From positions 62,001 to 126,000 of the forward strand of contig UQZJ01000003.1 of assembly GCA_900545495.1 (NCBI GenBank): 64,000 bases of DNA. Direction: 5' to 3'. Origin of the DNA: an uncultured Eubacteriales bacterium (lineage in GTDB: Bacteria; Bacillota; Clostridia; Oscillospirales; Oscillospiraceae). A program made the translations under genes and the position numbers. The notes below the pieces were generated by a model that had not been told where the DNA came from, did no database searches, and saw only the letters and a program-made list of their open reading frames with translations. Every line of letters begins with the position of its first letter. Positions within the stretch are counted from its first letter, which is position 1. This document shows positions 54,865 through 63,187 of the stretch, in pieces.

Positions 54865-55989
54865 TTAACGAACCGCTCGCCGCAGTATGGCGGCAAAGCG
54901 CGCTGCCTCGCAGGGCGTGTTGAAAGCGGACATACTCAGTCGGATGGTGCCGGTTTCCAGCGTCCCCGCCGTGCGATGGGCAAGGGGCGCACAGTGCAGA
55001 CCTGCCCGCACGGCGGCTCCCTGCGCTGCCAGACGCTCCCCCAGCTCCTCGCAGTCCCAGCCGTCGACGCGGAAGCTGAGAACGCCCGTTTGATGGGCAA
55101 AGTCCCTGTCCCGGAACAGCTCTACGCCGTTGATCTCCTCCAGCAGCTCCGCCATGTGCATGGCAAGATGCCTCTCGTGATCGGCGATGCGCCGGATCCC
55201 CGTCTCCCGGACGAAGCGCAACCCCTCCAATAAGCCGGCGATACCGGGCATATTGTGGGTCCCCGCCTCCAACCGGTCGGGCAGCGCCTCCGGCATATGC
55301 TGCAAAAGGGATTGGGATCCGGTGCCGCCCTCCAGCAGCGGCACGGCCTCGTCGCCGCCGCAGAGCAGCAGACCCGTCCCCTGTGGGCCGTACAGCCCCT
55401 TGTGTCCCGGCATGGCGATAAACGCCGCCCCCAAATCACGCAGGGAGATGGGCAGCATCCCCGCCGACTGGGAAGCGTCCAGCACAAAGGGTACGCCTCG
55501 TTTTCGACAGGCGGCGGCGATGCCCTCTACCGGCAGGCGGTAGCCGAACACGTTGGATACATGGGTGCAGACCACCGCGTCCGCCCCGGCGTCCAGCGCC
55601 TGCTCAAACTCCGCCAGCATCGCCTCCGGCCGAAAGAGCGGTGTGTCCACCACCGTCAGCTCCACGCCAGGGATACCGTGGAGCGGCCTTGTCACCGCGT
55701 TGTGCTCATACCCGGAGATGATGACCCGGCTCCCCGGCCTTACCAGCGTTTTGATGGCGATGTTCAGCCCGTGGGTGGCGTTGGCGGTGAACACCACTCT
55801 TGCCGGATCGTCCACGCCGAACAGCTCCGCCGCCAGACTGCGGCACTGAAAATCCGTCTCCTCCGCCAACCGCGTGGCGGGATAGCTGCCCCGCCCCGGC
55901 GAGCTCATGGCCGCCACCGCATCGTACATCGCACGGCGCACACGCTCCGGCTTTTGCAGCGTTGTTGCACCGGCGTCCAGATAGATCAT
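54865..55989 (-). CDS. Aminotransferase class V, cysteine desulfurase-like
   Basis: 374 residues of the SufS/CsdA-like PLP fold (T-A-N-A-T-H-G-L-N-I-A-I, S-G-Y-E-H-N-A-V, D-A-S-Q-S-A-G, and the PLP lysine in M-P-G-H-K-G-L-Y-G-P-Q-G). It may mobilise sulfur or selenium from cysteine or selenocysteine. Overlaps the DUF3343 gene stop by 4 bases; no iron-sulfur scaffold gene is nearby, so its acceptor may be the DUF3343 protein. Confidence 0.9.
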   Translation of the reverse strand: MIYLDAGATTLQKPERVRRAMYDAVAAMSSPGRGSYPATRLAEETDFQCRSLAAELFGVDDPARVVFTANATHGLNIAIKTLVRPGSRVIISGYEHNAVTRPLHGIPGVELTVVDTPLFRPEAMLAEFEQALDAGADAVVCTHVSNVFGYRLPVEGIAAACRKRGVPFVLDASQSAGMLPISLRDLGAAFIAMPGHKGLYGPQGTGLLLCGGDEAVPLLEGGTGSQSLLQHMPEALPDRLEAGTHNMPGIAGLLEGLRFVRETGIRRIADHERHLAMHMAELLEEINGVELFRDRDFAHQTGVLSFRVDGWDCEELGERLAAQGAAVRAGLHCAPLAHRTAGTLETGTIRLSMSAFNTPCEAARFAAILRRAVR

Positions 55990-56240
55990 ACCTCCACCTC
56001 GCTATATCCATGCCCCTGCCGCCGAAACACGCGCAGGGGTGCAAATCCAAGACCGCGCAGCAATTCCGCTGCCTCCTCCGCCGCCCGGCGACCCTGCATA
56101 CGCAGCACATAGCCGCAGCCGCTGCCGCTCAGTCTTACCGGCGAACGGCCCATGGCAGCGTGATATCCGTTCTGTGCCAATACCTGCATCATGCGCTGGG
56201 CGTGCGTGACGGAACGGGCGGTCAGCAGATATTCCTCCAT
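55986..56240 (-). CDS. DUF3343 putative Se/S carrier-like protein
   Basis: 84 residues from ATG 56240 (GAGGAGG upstream). It opens M-E-E-Y-L-L-T-A-R-S-V-T-H-A-Q-R-M and has the family S-G-S-G-C-G-Y-V-L segment with its Cys. PF11823 proteins are proposed sulfur or selenium carriers. Translationally coupled to the desulfurase. Confidence 0.85.
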   Translation of the reverse strand: MEEYLLTARSVTHAQRMMQVLAQNGYHAAMGRSPVRLSGSGCGYVLRMQGRRAAEEAAELLRGLGFAPLRVFRRQGHGYSEVEV

Positions 56241-56290
56241 ATCGCACCTCCTCACACGCCATTTTATGCACCCCTCGACGGCAGCGTGAA

Positions 56291-56321
56291 GGCGGGACCA
56301 TCCCGTTCGGATAGCCCCGCC
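56291..56321 (-). terminator. Weak terminator-like hairpin after ispF
   Basis: GGCGGG/CCCGCC and ATCC/GGAT arms with mismatches between; no good T-run. Confidence 0.4.
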
Positions 56322-56338
56322 CTGTATCGTATGCTCGT

Positions 56339-56821
56339 TTATTTTCTGCTTAACAGCGCCACGGCGTGGCAGGCCATGCCCTCCCCCGCGCCGGTAAATC
56401 CCAGATGCTCCTCGGTGGTGGCCTTAACGGACACCTGTGAGGCGTTCACCCCCATGGCAGCCGCCAGCTTTTGCCGCATCTCCGGGATGTAGAGCGCCAG
56501 CTTGGGCGCCTGCGCCAGCACGGTGGCGTCCACATTGCCGATCTCCCAGCCGTTTTCCGCCAGATGCGCCGTCACCTGCTCCAGAAGGCGCAAACTGTCC
56601 GCGCACCGCCAGCGCTCGTCGCTGTCGGGAAACAGCCCGCCGATGTCGCCCAGCGCCGCCGCACCCAGTAGGGCGTCCATCACCGCGTGGGCCAGTACAT
56701 CCGCGTCGGAATGTCCCAGCAATCCCCGCTCATAGGGAATATGGACGCCGCCCAGTATCAGAGGCCGCCCCTCTGTCAGACGGTGTACGTCGTACCCGTG
56801 TCCGATCCGTATACCGATCAT
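56339..56821 (-). CDS. ispF: 2-C-methyl-D-erythritol 2,4-cyclodiphosphate synthase
   Basis: 160 residues from ATG 56821, overlapping the ispD stop by 4 bases (ATGA). Metal site G-Y-D-V-H-R (D10, H12) and G-H-S-D-A-D-V. MEP pathway step five; coupled to ispD, with ispH at 61-63 kb. Confidence 0.96.
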   Translation of the reverse strand: MIGIRIGHGYDVHRLTEGRPLILGGVHIPYERGLLGHSDADVLAHAVMDALLGAAALGDIGGLFPDSDERWRCADSLRLLEQVTAHLAENGWEIGNVDATVLAQAPKLALYIPEMRQKLAAAMGVNASQVSVKATTEEHLGFTGAGEGMACHAVALLSRK

Positions 56822-57561
56822 TGGTTCTCCCCTCTCCTGCGCAGGAACGCCTCCGCGACGGCCAGATCCTCCGGCGTGGTGATCTTGATATTCTCCCGCC
56901 AACCCGGTGTCAAGTAGACCTCCTTGCCAAGCCGCTCCACAGCAGAGCAATCGTCTGTGATAGGCGCCTCCGCGTCGATGGCGGATTGCAGCGCCGCCTT
57001 CAGGATGCTGGCCTGAAATACCTGCGGCGTCTGCACGGCGAACAGTGTGCTGCGATCCGGTGTGGACAGCACCAGACCCGACAGATCCGCCACCTTCACC
57101 GTGTCCGTCACCGGCAGCGCAGGCGCCACCGCGTAGGTGCGCTGCCCCAGTCGGATCATCTCATCCACCTGCTCCGGCAAAATCAGCGGCCTCGCCCCGT
57201 CGTGGATCGCCAGATACTCCGTGTCCTCGCTTGCCTCCAGTGCTGCCAGCAGCACCGACTCAGCGCGGTTGGCACCGCCCTCCACCACCCGGATGGGCTT
57301 GCGGATACCGGTGCGGCTGACCAGCGCCGCCACCTCCTCCAGCTTCTCCGGCTGGACAGCCACCACGATCTCGTCCACCAGTACGGCCCGATCCAGCGCG
57401 GTCAGTGTCCGCGCCAGCACCGGCACGCCGCACAGCTGGGAAAACATCTTGTCCTCGCCGCCCATGCGGGCGGACTTCCCCGCCGCCGGCACGATGGCCG
57501 CGCAGTGGGGATGCACCTTTTCCTTGACGCTTTTCCGCATCCTCGCAAACAGCTTTCCCAT
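56818..57561 (-). CDS. ispD: 2-C-methyl-D-erythritol 4-phosphate cytidylyltransferase
   Basis: 247 residues. CTP-binding A-A-G-K-S-A-R-M-G-G near 26, D-G-A-R-P-L, and the D-D-C-S-A-V-E ending motif. About 20 N-terminal residues (M-G-K-L-F-A-R-M-R-K) precede the canonical start; an internal start is possible. MEP pathway step three. Confidence 0.95.
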   Translation of the reverse strand: MGKLFARMRKSVKEKVHPHCAAIVPAAGKSARMGGEDKMFSQLCGVPVLARTLTALDRAVLVDEIVVAVQPEKLEEVAALVSRTGIRKPIRVVEGGANRAESVLLAALEASEDTEYLAIHDGARPLILPEQVDEMIRLGQRTYAVAPALPVTDTVKVADLSGLVLSTPDRSTLFAVQTPQVFQASILKAALQSAIDAEAPITDDCSAVERLGKEVYLTPGWRENIKITTPEDLAVAEAFLRRRGENQ

Positions 57562-57598
57562 AGGCGCTCGCTCCTGTCCTTTTCGTTTTATTTTTATC

Positions 57599-57627
57599 AG
57601 TATACCGCATTTCTGCGTCTTTTACAA
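57599..57627 (-). promoter_or_regulatory. Sigma-A promoter of ispD-ispF
   Basis: Minus strand TTGTAA (57622-57627), 17-bp spacer, TATACT (57599-57604). Confidence 0.7.
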
Positions 57628-57683
57628 GGACAATTCCCACCGTCTGCCCGTAAAGGGAATTCCCTTGCCACCCCAATATGGTG

Positions 57684-57711
57684 CAAAAGGAGGGGCGCTG
57701 CGCGCCCCTCC
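57684..57711 (-). terminator. but terminator
   Basis: GGAGGGGCGC/GCGCCCCTCC stem with a 3-base loop, then TTTTG on the minus strand, 6 bases past the but stop. Confidence 0.82.
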
Positions 57712-57716
57712 CCCGT

Positions 57717-59066
57717 TCATCTTCTGTTGTGGGGGTACCAGATCTTCTGCTGCTCCGCCGCACGGATCAGCTCCTCCCGGAAGTCGGGATGGGCGATGGA
57801 GATCAGCTTCTCCGCCCGCTCCCATACGCTCAGCCCCTTGAGACAGACGCAACCATACTCCGTCACCACATACATGGTGTTCACGCGGGTATCCGTCACC
57901 ACAGAGCCGGGCTGGAGCGTGGGACGGATGCGGGATTTCATGGAGCCGTCCTTATCCTTGAAGGTGGAGGACAGGCAGATGAAGCTCTTGCCGCCCTTGG
58001 ACAGATACGCGCCCAGCACAAAGTCCTGCTGACCGCCGGCGCCGCTGATCTGCTTGATGCCCGCCGTCTCGCCGTTGACCTGCCCATACAGATCCACGTC
58101 CACGGCGTTGTTGATGGAAACAAAGTTGTCGATGGACGCGATGGTGCGGATGTCGTTGGTGTAGCTGATAGGCGCGGCCATACAGGCGGGGTTGTCATCC
58201 AGATAGTCGTAGAGTTTCTGGGTACCGGCGGCGAAGGCGAAGACCTGACGGCCCCGGTCGATGTTCTTCCGGGCGCAGGTAACCTTCCCCGCCATGGCCA
58301 GATCCACATAGGCGTCCACGTACATCTCCGTATGCACGCCCAGATCCTTCAGATCAGACTCGCAGAGCATGGCGCCCACAGTGTTGGGCATACCGCCGAT
58401 GCCAAGCTGGAGACAGGCGCCGTCGGGGATCTGCTCCACGATGAGCTGCGCCACCGCCTTATCCACCTCCGTGGCTGCACCGGAGGGCAGGATGCCCATG
58501 GGGTCATTACGGCCCTCCACCACCATATCCACCTCGCTGATGTGGATACAGTTGTCGAAGCCGCCCAGACAACGGGGCATATTCTCGTTGACCTCTACGA
58601 TGACCACCTTGGACATCTGACACACTGCCTTCAGGTGGGATGCGGACAGGCCGAAATTGAAGTAGCCGTGCTTATCCATGGGTGCGACCTGGAACATGGC
58701 CACATCCGGCGGCGTGATATGGTCGTAGTAGTAGCGGGGCAGCTCGGAATAGCGCATCGGCTCGTGGAAGCACGCGCCGCTGGCGATATGGTGACGCTCC
58801 ACGCCGCTCATGTGGTGGGAGTTATAGATGATATGATGCACCGGATCCTCAATATCGAAGATCGCCGGCTTCCACAGACTGATGCCACCCCGGACCTTCA
58901 CATCCTCCAGCTCCGGTGCGCGGCGAGCCAGCGCCTCATCCAGCACGCGGGGGTGGATGGCACAAAATCCGTAGTCCACCCAGTCGCCGGACTTGATGAC
59001 CTTGACCGCCTCATCCGCAGTGGTCAGCTTCTGACGATACATTTCCTGATAATCTGCAAATGGCAT
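57717..59066 (-). CDS. but: Butyryl-CoA:acetate CoA-transferase
   Basis: 449 residues from ATG 59066 (GTGAGGA upstream; an in-frame GTG 15 bases earlier is rejected). The sequence closely follows characterised But of gut butyrate producers, for example S-G-D-W-V-D-Y-G near 26, R-Y-S-E-L-P-R-Y-Y near 105, E-V-N-E-N-M-P near 158, the catalytic E247 in G-V-H-T-E-M-Y-V-D-A, and G-A-G-G-Q-Q-D-F-V-L-G-A-Y-L-S. Moves CoA from butyryl-CoA to acetate, the last step of butyrate formation. Single gene; a Rex-like box covers its promoter. Confidence 0.92.
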   Translation of the reverse strand: MPFADYQEMYRQKLTTADEAVKVIKSGDWVDYGFCAIHPRVLDEALARRAPELEDVKVRGGISLWKPAIFDIEDPVHHIIYNSHHMSGVERHHIASGACFHEPMRYSELPRYYYDHITPPDVAMFQVAPMDKHGYFNFGLSASHLKAVCQMSKVVIVEVNENMPRCLGGFDNCIHISEVDMVVEGRNDPMGILPSGAATEVDKAVAQLIVEQIPDGACLQLGIGGMPNTVGAMLCESDLKDLGVHTEMYVDAYVDLAMAGKVTCARKNIDRGRQVFAFAAGTQKLYDYLDDNPACMAAPISYTNDIRTIASIDNFVSINNAVDVDLYGQVNGETAGIKQISGAGGQQDFVLGAYLSKGGKSFICLSSTFKDKDGSMKSRIRPTLQPGSVVTDTRVNTMYVVTEYGCVCLKGLSVWERAEKLISIAHPDFREELIRAAEQQKIWYPHNRR

Positions 59067-59099
59067 AGTGCAGTTCCTCACTTTCCCTTTAATCTCTAA

Positions 59100-59117
59100 T
59101 TGTTAATTTTACCACAA
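59100..59117. promoter_or_regulatory. Rex-like box over the but promoter
   Basis: TTGTTAATTTTACCACAA: a perfect TTGTTAA half and an xxCACAA half around a 4-base spacer, close to the Rex consensus. It overlaps the -10. A second palindrome, AATTGGA/TCCAATT (59133-59152), lies at the -35 edge. Confidence 0.6.
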
Positions 59118-59134
59118 AGGAACAAAAAGTGAAA
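59106..59134 (-). promoter_or_regulatory. Candidate but promoter
   Basis: Minus strand TTTCAC (59129-59134), 17-bp spacer, TAAAAT (59106-59111); the -35 is poor, suggesting activator or repressor control. Confidence 0.55.
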
Positions 59135-59214
59135 TTGGAGAATCTTCCAATTATTACCTCCCGCAATTGTGTATTTTTTAACGATAGAAGGTAGCCAGTA
59201 CTTTAAATTTAGCC

Positions 59215-61071
59215 TTACCCGCTATTTGTTATTGATAAACTTGTTTTTTGTTCGAGAGATTTAGACACTTTCTCAGAAATCCCCATATCTATCACAATAG
59301 CGTCTTCCAGTAATTCATCTCTCCAAATACGTACCACATTTCCTTCGAATACATATTGCATGGAACGCATGATTCTTGACGATTGATACATCTTCTTGTC
59401 GTAGACAATTTCAGATGCACGTTCTATTGCGTACTCACCCTCATTCGTCCGCCCAGACAGTAACGGTAATTGATTCTTTTGCGAAAGCAACACAAAATGC
59501 TCCGTTAGGTGTTGGTTCGGAAAATATATACTTCTATCCACGGACTTGAGCATACTAAGCACATTCGGGAAAACCGTTCTTTTTTCCATATCAGTAGCGC
59601 AATAAGGAATAATTGAGCCGTCAAATGGATTCAAAAAAATATGATGTAAAAAATCGACATCTACAATGCAACCATGTATTCTGCCGTCTCCCCCAATTAA
59701 TTTGACCTCTCTTGCGATTTTTTTCAATGCTTCCCTATACGGACGTAATCTTTGTTTAATGATGTCACAGTAAATCGGCAAATTATCATAATAGTATTCA
59801 ATATCATGAGTGGCCTTACGAATGCGGCCGCCTTCCAAAACGCAAAGGGTCGTTCTTTTCAGGAAAAACATGTAGGTATTGTTGCGCTTGATTGCATAAA
59901 TTTCGCCTTCACGCTTAAAACCGCCCATTGAAATGCCACGTCCCCGATTAAAATCTTGATATTGCTCTGCCGTTATCCTGTAAATTCCATCGCTCCACTG
60001 ATCAAACGGATCATAAACACCTTTAATTCGAAAAGATTTTAATTTAATTTTCTGGGGCTTATAGCCTATTTGATTGTCTGAGAAAACCGTCGCCCCATCT
60101 CTACTGCGAATCGAAGTATTTTGATGTGTGTGTCCATTTATATAAACCCAATTGGGATTGTATTGCTTAGTAGACCAGTTTTGCATTTGTGTATGTGTTA
60201 AAACAATCACCCGCTTAGTCTCAGCACACTGTAGCACCTTATCATAAACAGCAGAAAAACGTTGAGTCCTATCGACGTCCTCCTTCGGCGTTAGTACATC
60301 TCTATAAAGACCTTTTGTCGCGTTAAAAATAGGGTTCCGACCAGAAAAACCAATCCCGCCTAATATGACCACGGTGCTATTCATGATAAGATCAGCAATT
60401 TCAACTGGTTCTGCTTTTAATATGGTTTCTTCATCAAGTATGTACTCATTTTTCCCTTTATAGTTAACAAACAACTCATTTTCAAGCAGTTGAACTGGTA
60501 TAGTTTTCTTATATTTTCTGATGATTGCAGTGACATTAGGTTTGAACCATCTCCTTTGACTTGCATTCCAAAGCTCATGGTTACCAAGAACAGCAATAAT
60601 ACGCCAATCAATTCTGTTCGCATTTTGCAACAACCTTTGGTTTAATTCGTCATAGAAAATATTAGTCAGTTCTACACTATCAGCAACATCTCCCGCTACA
60701 AGAATTGTTCCCTTGTCTTCATCTATAGAACTCACAAGTTCATTTACTTTCTTCCTAATCAGTTTTCTGACATCAGCAAATGTCTTTCCAATTACCTCAA
60801 GTTGATGCTCAATATGAATGTCTGACACATAGTAAATTACTTGTGTCATATCCTCTTCAATATCGGTATCCAAACTATCGCATACAACAGGCCCTATATT
60901 TTCTTGCGCGTTTGCCAAGGCATCATCAATTGAAGCCGAAATAGATAGGCCGGTGTTGTAACTATATCCGGTATTTCCCGCTAAAGCCGTCACCGTTGTA
61001 TTGCCTCCGATTGGCTCCAGTGGTAACATATCTGCTTGATATCTCAACTTTCCGCATCTTATTAAACTCAT
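59215..61071 (-). CDS. AT-rich metallophosphoesterase with an unknown C-terminal domain
   Basis: 618 residues from ATG 61071 (AAAGGTG 6 bases upstream; in-frame GTG 61080 is within that site). Calcineurin-like phosphoesterase motifs in order: S-D-I-H-I-E-H at 83-89, A-G-D-V-A-D near 126, G-N-H-E at 163-166, L-T-H-T-Q near 295 and N-G-H-T-H near 315. About 75 residues precede the domain, and a ~280-residue C-terminal region (with H-G-C-I-V-D-V-D-F-L-H-H-I-F-L-N-P-F-D-G) is not recognised. Base and codon use are clearly AT-richer than all neighbours, indicating horizontal acquisition. Substrate unknown: nucleic acid, nucleotide or protein phosphate are all possible. Confidence 0.85.
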   Translation of the reverse strand: MSLIRCGKLRYQADMLPLEPIGGNTTVTALAGNTGYSYNTGLSISASIDDALANAQENIGPVVCDSLDTDIEEDMTQVIYYVSDIHIEHQLEVIGKTFADVRKLIRKKVNELVSSIDEDKGTILVAGDVADSVELTNIFYDELNQRLLQNANRIDWRIIAVLGNHELWNASQRRWFKPNVTAIIRKYKKTIPVQLLENELFVNYKGKNEYILDEETILKAEPVEIADLIMNSTVVILGGIGFSGRNPIFNATKGLYRDVLTPKEDVDRTQRFSAVYDKVLQCAETKRVIVLTHTQMQNWSTKQYNPNWVYINGHTHQNTSIRSRDGATVFSDNQIGYKPQKIKLKSFRIKGVYDPFDQWSDGIYRITAEQYQDFNRGRGISMGGFKREGEIYAIKRNNTYMFFLKRTTLCVLEGGRIRKATHDIEYYYDNLPIYCDIIKQRLRPYREALKKIAREVKLIGGDGRIHGCIVDVDFLHHIFLNPFDGSIIPYCATDMEKRTVFPNVLSMLKSVDRSIYFPNQHLTEHFVLLSQKNQLPLLSGRTNEGEYAIERASEIVYDKKMYQSSRIMRSMQYVFEGNVVRIWRDELLEDAIVIDMGISEKVSKSLEQKTSLSITNSG

Positions 61072-61101
61072 ATAATGCACCTTTTTCTTTCGATAAACGT
61101 G

Positions 61102-61126
61102 TACTAATTATCGGTTCTACTAATTA
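61102..61126. repeat. Direct repeat upstream of the metallophosphoesterase
   Basis: TACTAATTA at 61102-61110 and again at 61118-61126 (16-bp period), with CGATAA/TTATCG around the first copy. Placed for a regulator binding site in the leader of the AT-rich gene. Confidence 0.45.
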
Positions 61127-61190
61127 GCAGAAACTTAACATACTGTGATTTGGGTGCAAATGCGTAAATGTACAGGTATACTTTTTGTGT

Positions 61191-61226
61191 AAAAAAGCAG
61201 CGGTACAAATGTACCGCTGCTTTTTT
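61191..61226. terminator. Terminator after the ispH-rpsA fusion, bidirectional
   Basis: A 17-bp perfect stem (AAAAAAGCAGCGGTACA with complement, 2-base loop), 12 bases past the stop. It also walls off the AT-rich gene. Confidence 0.9.
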
Positions 61227-61237
61227 ACAGACATTTT

Positions 61238-63187
61238 TTACTCGTCGTCGCCCTCGTCCTCGGCGGAGGGAGCCAGCAGCGCACGGATGGACAGGGAGAT
61301 CTTCTGCTTCTCCTCGTCGATGGCCGTGATCTTGGCGTCCACGATGTCGCCCTCAGCCAGCACGTCGCCGGGCTTCTCGATGCGGCGATCTGCGATCTGG
61401 GAGATGTGGATCAGACCGTCCACGCCGGGCACGACCTCAGCGAAAGCGCCGAAGGTCATCAGCTTGACGATGCGGACACTGGCCACGTCACCCACATGAT
61501 AGGTCTCCATGAACTTATCCCAGGGATTGCAGGAGCGATCCTTCACGCCCAGAGAGATCTTGCGCTTCTCGGGATCGAAGGAGATGACATACACATCCAG
61601 CGTGTCGCCCACGGAAACCACCTCAGCGGGGTTCTTGATGCGGGACCAGGACAGCTCGGAGATATGTACCATACCGTCCACGCCGCCGATATCCACGAAC
61701 ACACCGTAGGAGGTCATGGACTTGACCGTACCGGTGTAGTGCTTGCCGACCTCAATGTTCTCCCAGATCTCAGCCTGTGCAGCCTGACGGGCCTCGTAGG
61801 TCACGGCCTTGATGGAGCCGACCACGCGGCGGCGGGCACGGTTGACCTCGGTGATGCGCAGGGAGACGGTCTGGCCGATCATGGCGCTCAGCTCAGCGCC
61901 GCGGGGCTGACCGGACTGGGAAGCGGGCACGAACACGCGCACGCCCTTGACGTTGACAACGATGCCGCCCTTGTTCTCCTCGGTGACCTTGCCCTCCAGA
62001 GTGGTCTTCTCCTCGCGGGCCTTTTCGATGTCCTCCCAGACCTTGACAGCGTCCAGACGCTTCTTGGACAGCATGGCATAGCCCTCCACGTCGTTGACGC
62101 GGATGATGTAGGTCTCGATCTCATCGCCGACCTTCACCACATCCTCAGGCTTCACGTTGGGATCGGCGGACAGCTCGTTGATGGAAATATAACCTGCCTG
62201 CTTGCAGCCCAGATCGACCTGTACCTCGGTGGGGCCAACGGCAGTCACGATACCGGTTACCTTCTCTCCTGTATTCAAAGTCTTAAAAGATTTTTCCAGC
62301 ATTTCCTCGAAGCTCTCTTCGGTAGCTTCCATGTTCTTGATCTCGTCGCTCATTCTTGCATATACCTCCTTAATGATGCCCGCAGGCGTGGACGCGCCGG
62401 CTGTAAGCCCCGCCACAGAACATCCGTTAAGAAAGTCACCCTTGAGCTCATTCACCCGTTCGACCTGATAGACGACGGGGCATCTCGCGCTGCAAATCTC
62501 CGTTAAATGTTTGGTGTTGGCACTCTTACGATCTCCGACCACGACCATCACGTCCGACATGGCGGCAATTTCCGCCGCTTCCGACTGACGCTTATGCGTA
62601 GCATTACATATTGTATCAGAGATTTTCACATTTGTACACTGTTTTTTTAAAATTTTTACGCAGTCGTCCCAGAGAGTGCGGATATAGGTGGTCTGCGCCA
62701 CTGCCATCAGGGGCATCGTGCGCCGCGCAGGGTCCACCGCCAGCCACGCTTCCAGCGCCGCCGGGCCGTCCACAATGACGGAATCCTCCGACCAGCTGGC
62801 TGCGCCCAGCACCTCCGGATGGTGCTGCTCCCCAATGATGAGAGGGGTACGTCCCTCCTCCCCGGCGCCTGCCACCAGCCGCTGGATACGCCGCACATTG
62901 GGACAGGTGGCGTCCACCACCTCCGCGCCCAGCGCCTCCAGCTGCTGATAGACCTGCCGCGTCTCGCCATGGGAGCGGATGATGACCGTCTCCCCCGGCC
63001 GCACCTGCGATATGTCGTCTACCTGCCGGGCGCCCAGCGCCTCCAGCTCCCGCACCACATGGGCGTTGTGGATGATGCTGCCCAGCATGACGCAGTTTCC
63101 CTTTTCGCGGGCGGTCTGCTCCGCCAGCTTCACCGCACGCTCCACGCCGTAGCAGAATCCGGCGGACTTTGCCAAGATCACAGGCAT
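61238..63187 (-). CDS. ispH/rpsA: Bifunctional HMBPP reductase (IspH)-30S ribosomal protein S1
   Basis: 649 residues. Residues 1-285 are IspH, with cluster Cys in G-F-C-Y-G-V, A-T-C-P-N-V and N-G-C-S-V-A-G-L-T-A-G-A-S-T-P; then a linker (E-A-T-E-E-S-F-E-E-M-L-E-K) and four S1 RNA-binding repeats (G-I-V-T-A-V-G, L-E-G-K-V-T-E-E-N-K-G-G, G-T-V-K-S-M-T-S-Y-G-V-F-V-D-I-G, and V-R-I-V-K-L-M-T-F-G-A-F). This fusion is known in Clostridia. IspH makes IPP and DMAPP; S1 binds mRNA. Overlaps plsC by 10 bases. Confidence 0.96.
   Translation of the reverse strand: MPVILAKSAGFCYGVERAVKLAEQTAREKGNCVMLGSIIHNAHVVRELEALGARQVDDISQVRPGETVIIRSHGETRQVYQQLEALGAEVVDATCPNVRRIQRLVAGAGEEGRTPLIIGEQHHPEVLGAASWSEDSVIVDGPAALEAWLAVDPARRTMPLMAVAQTTYIRTLWDDCVKILKKQCTNVKISDTICNATHKRQSEAAEIAAMSDVMVVVGDRKSANTKHLTEICSARCPVVYQVERVNELKGDFLNGCSVAGLTAGASTPAGIIKEVYARMSDEIKNMEATEESFEEMLEKSFKTLNTGEKVTGIVTAVGPTEVQVDLGCKQAGYISINELSADPNVKPEDVVKVGDEIETYIIRVNDVEGYAMLSKKRLDAVKVWEDIEKAREEKTTLEGKVTEENKGGIVVNVKGVRVFVPASQSGQPRGAELSAMIGQTVSLRITEVNRARRRVVGSIKAVTYEARQAAQAEIWENIEVGKHYTGTVKSMTSYGVFVDIGGVDGMVHISELSWSRIKNPAEVVSVGDTLDVYVISFDPEKRKISLGVKDRSCNPWDKFMETYHVGDVASVRIVKLMTFGAFAEVVPGVDGLIHISQIADRRIEKPGDVLAEGDIVDAKITAIDEEKQKISLSIRALLAPSAEDEGDDE

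Noticed and set aside
57717..59066. Two CoA-transferases as recent tandem duplicates
   Set aside because: They are about 33 kb apart and differ across the N-terminal third, so they are old paralogues.
59067..61237. Att repeats or a transposase around the AT-rich phosphoesterase
   Set aside because: I found no matching direct repeats at both edges and no recombinase frame; acquisition mechanism is not visible.
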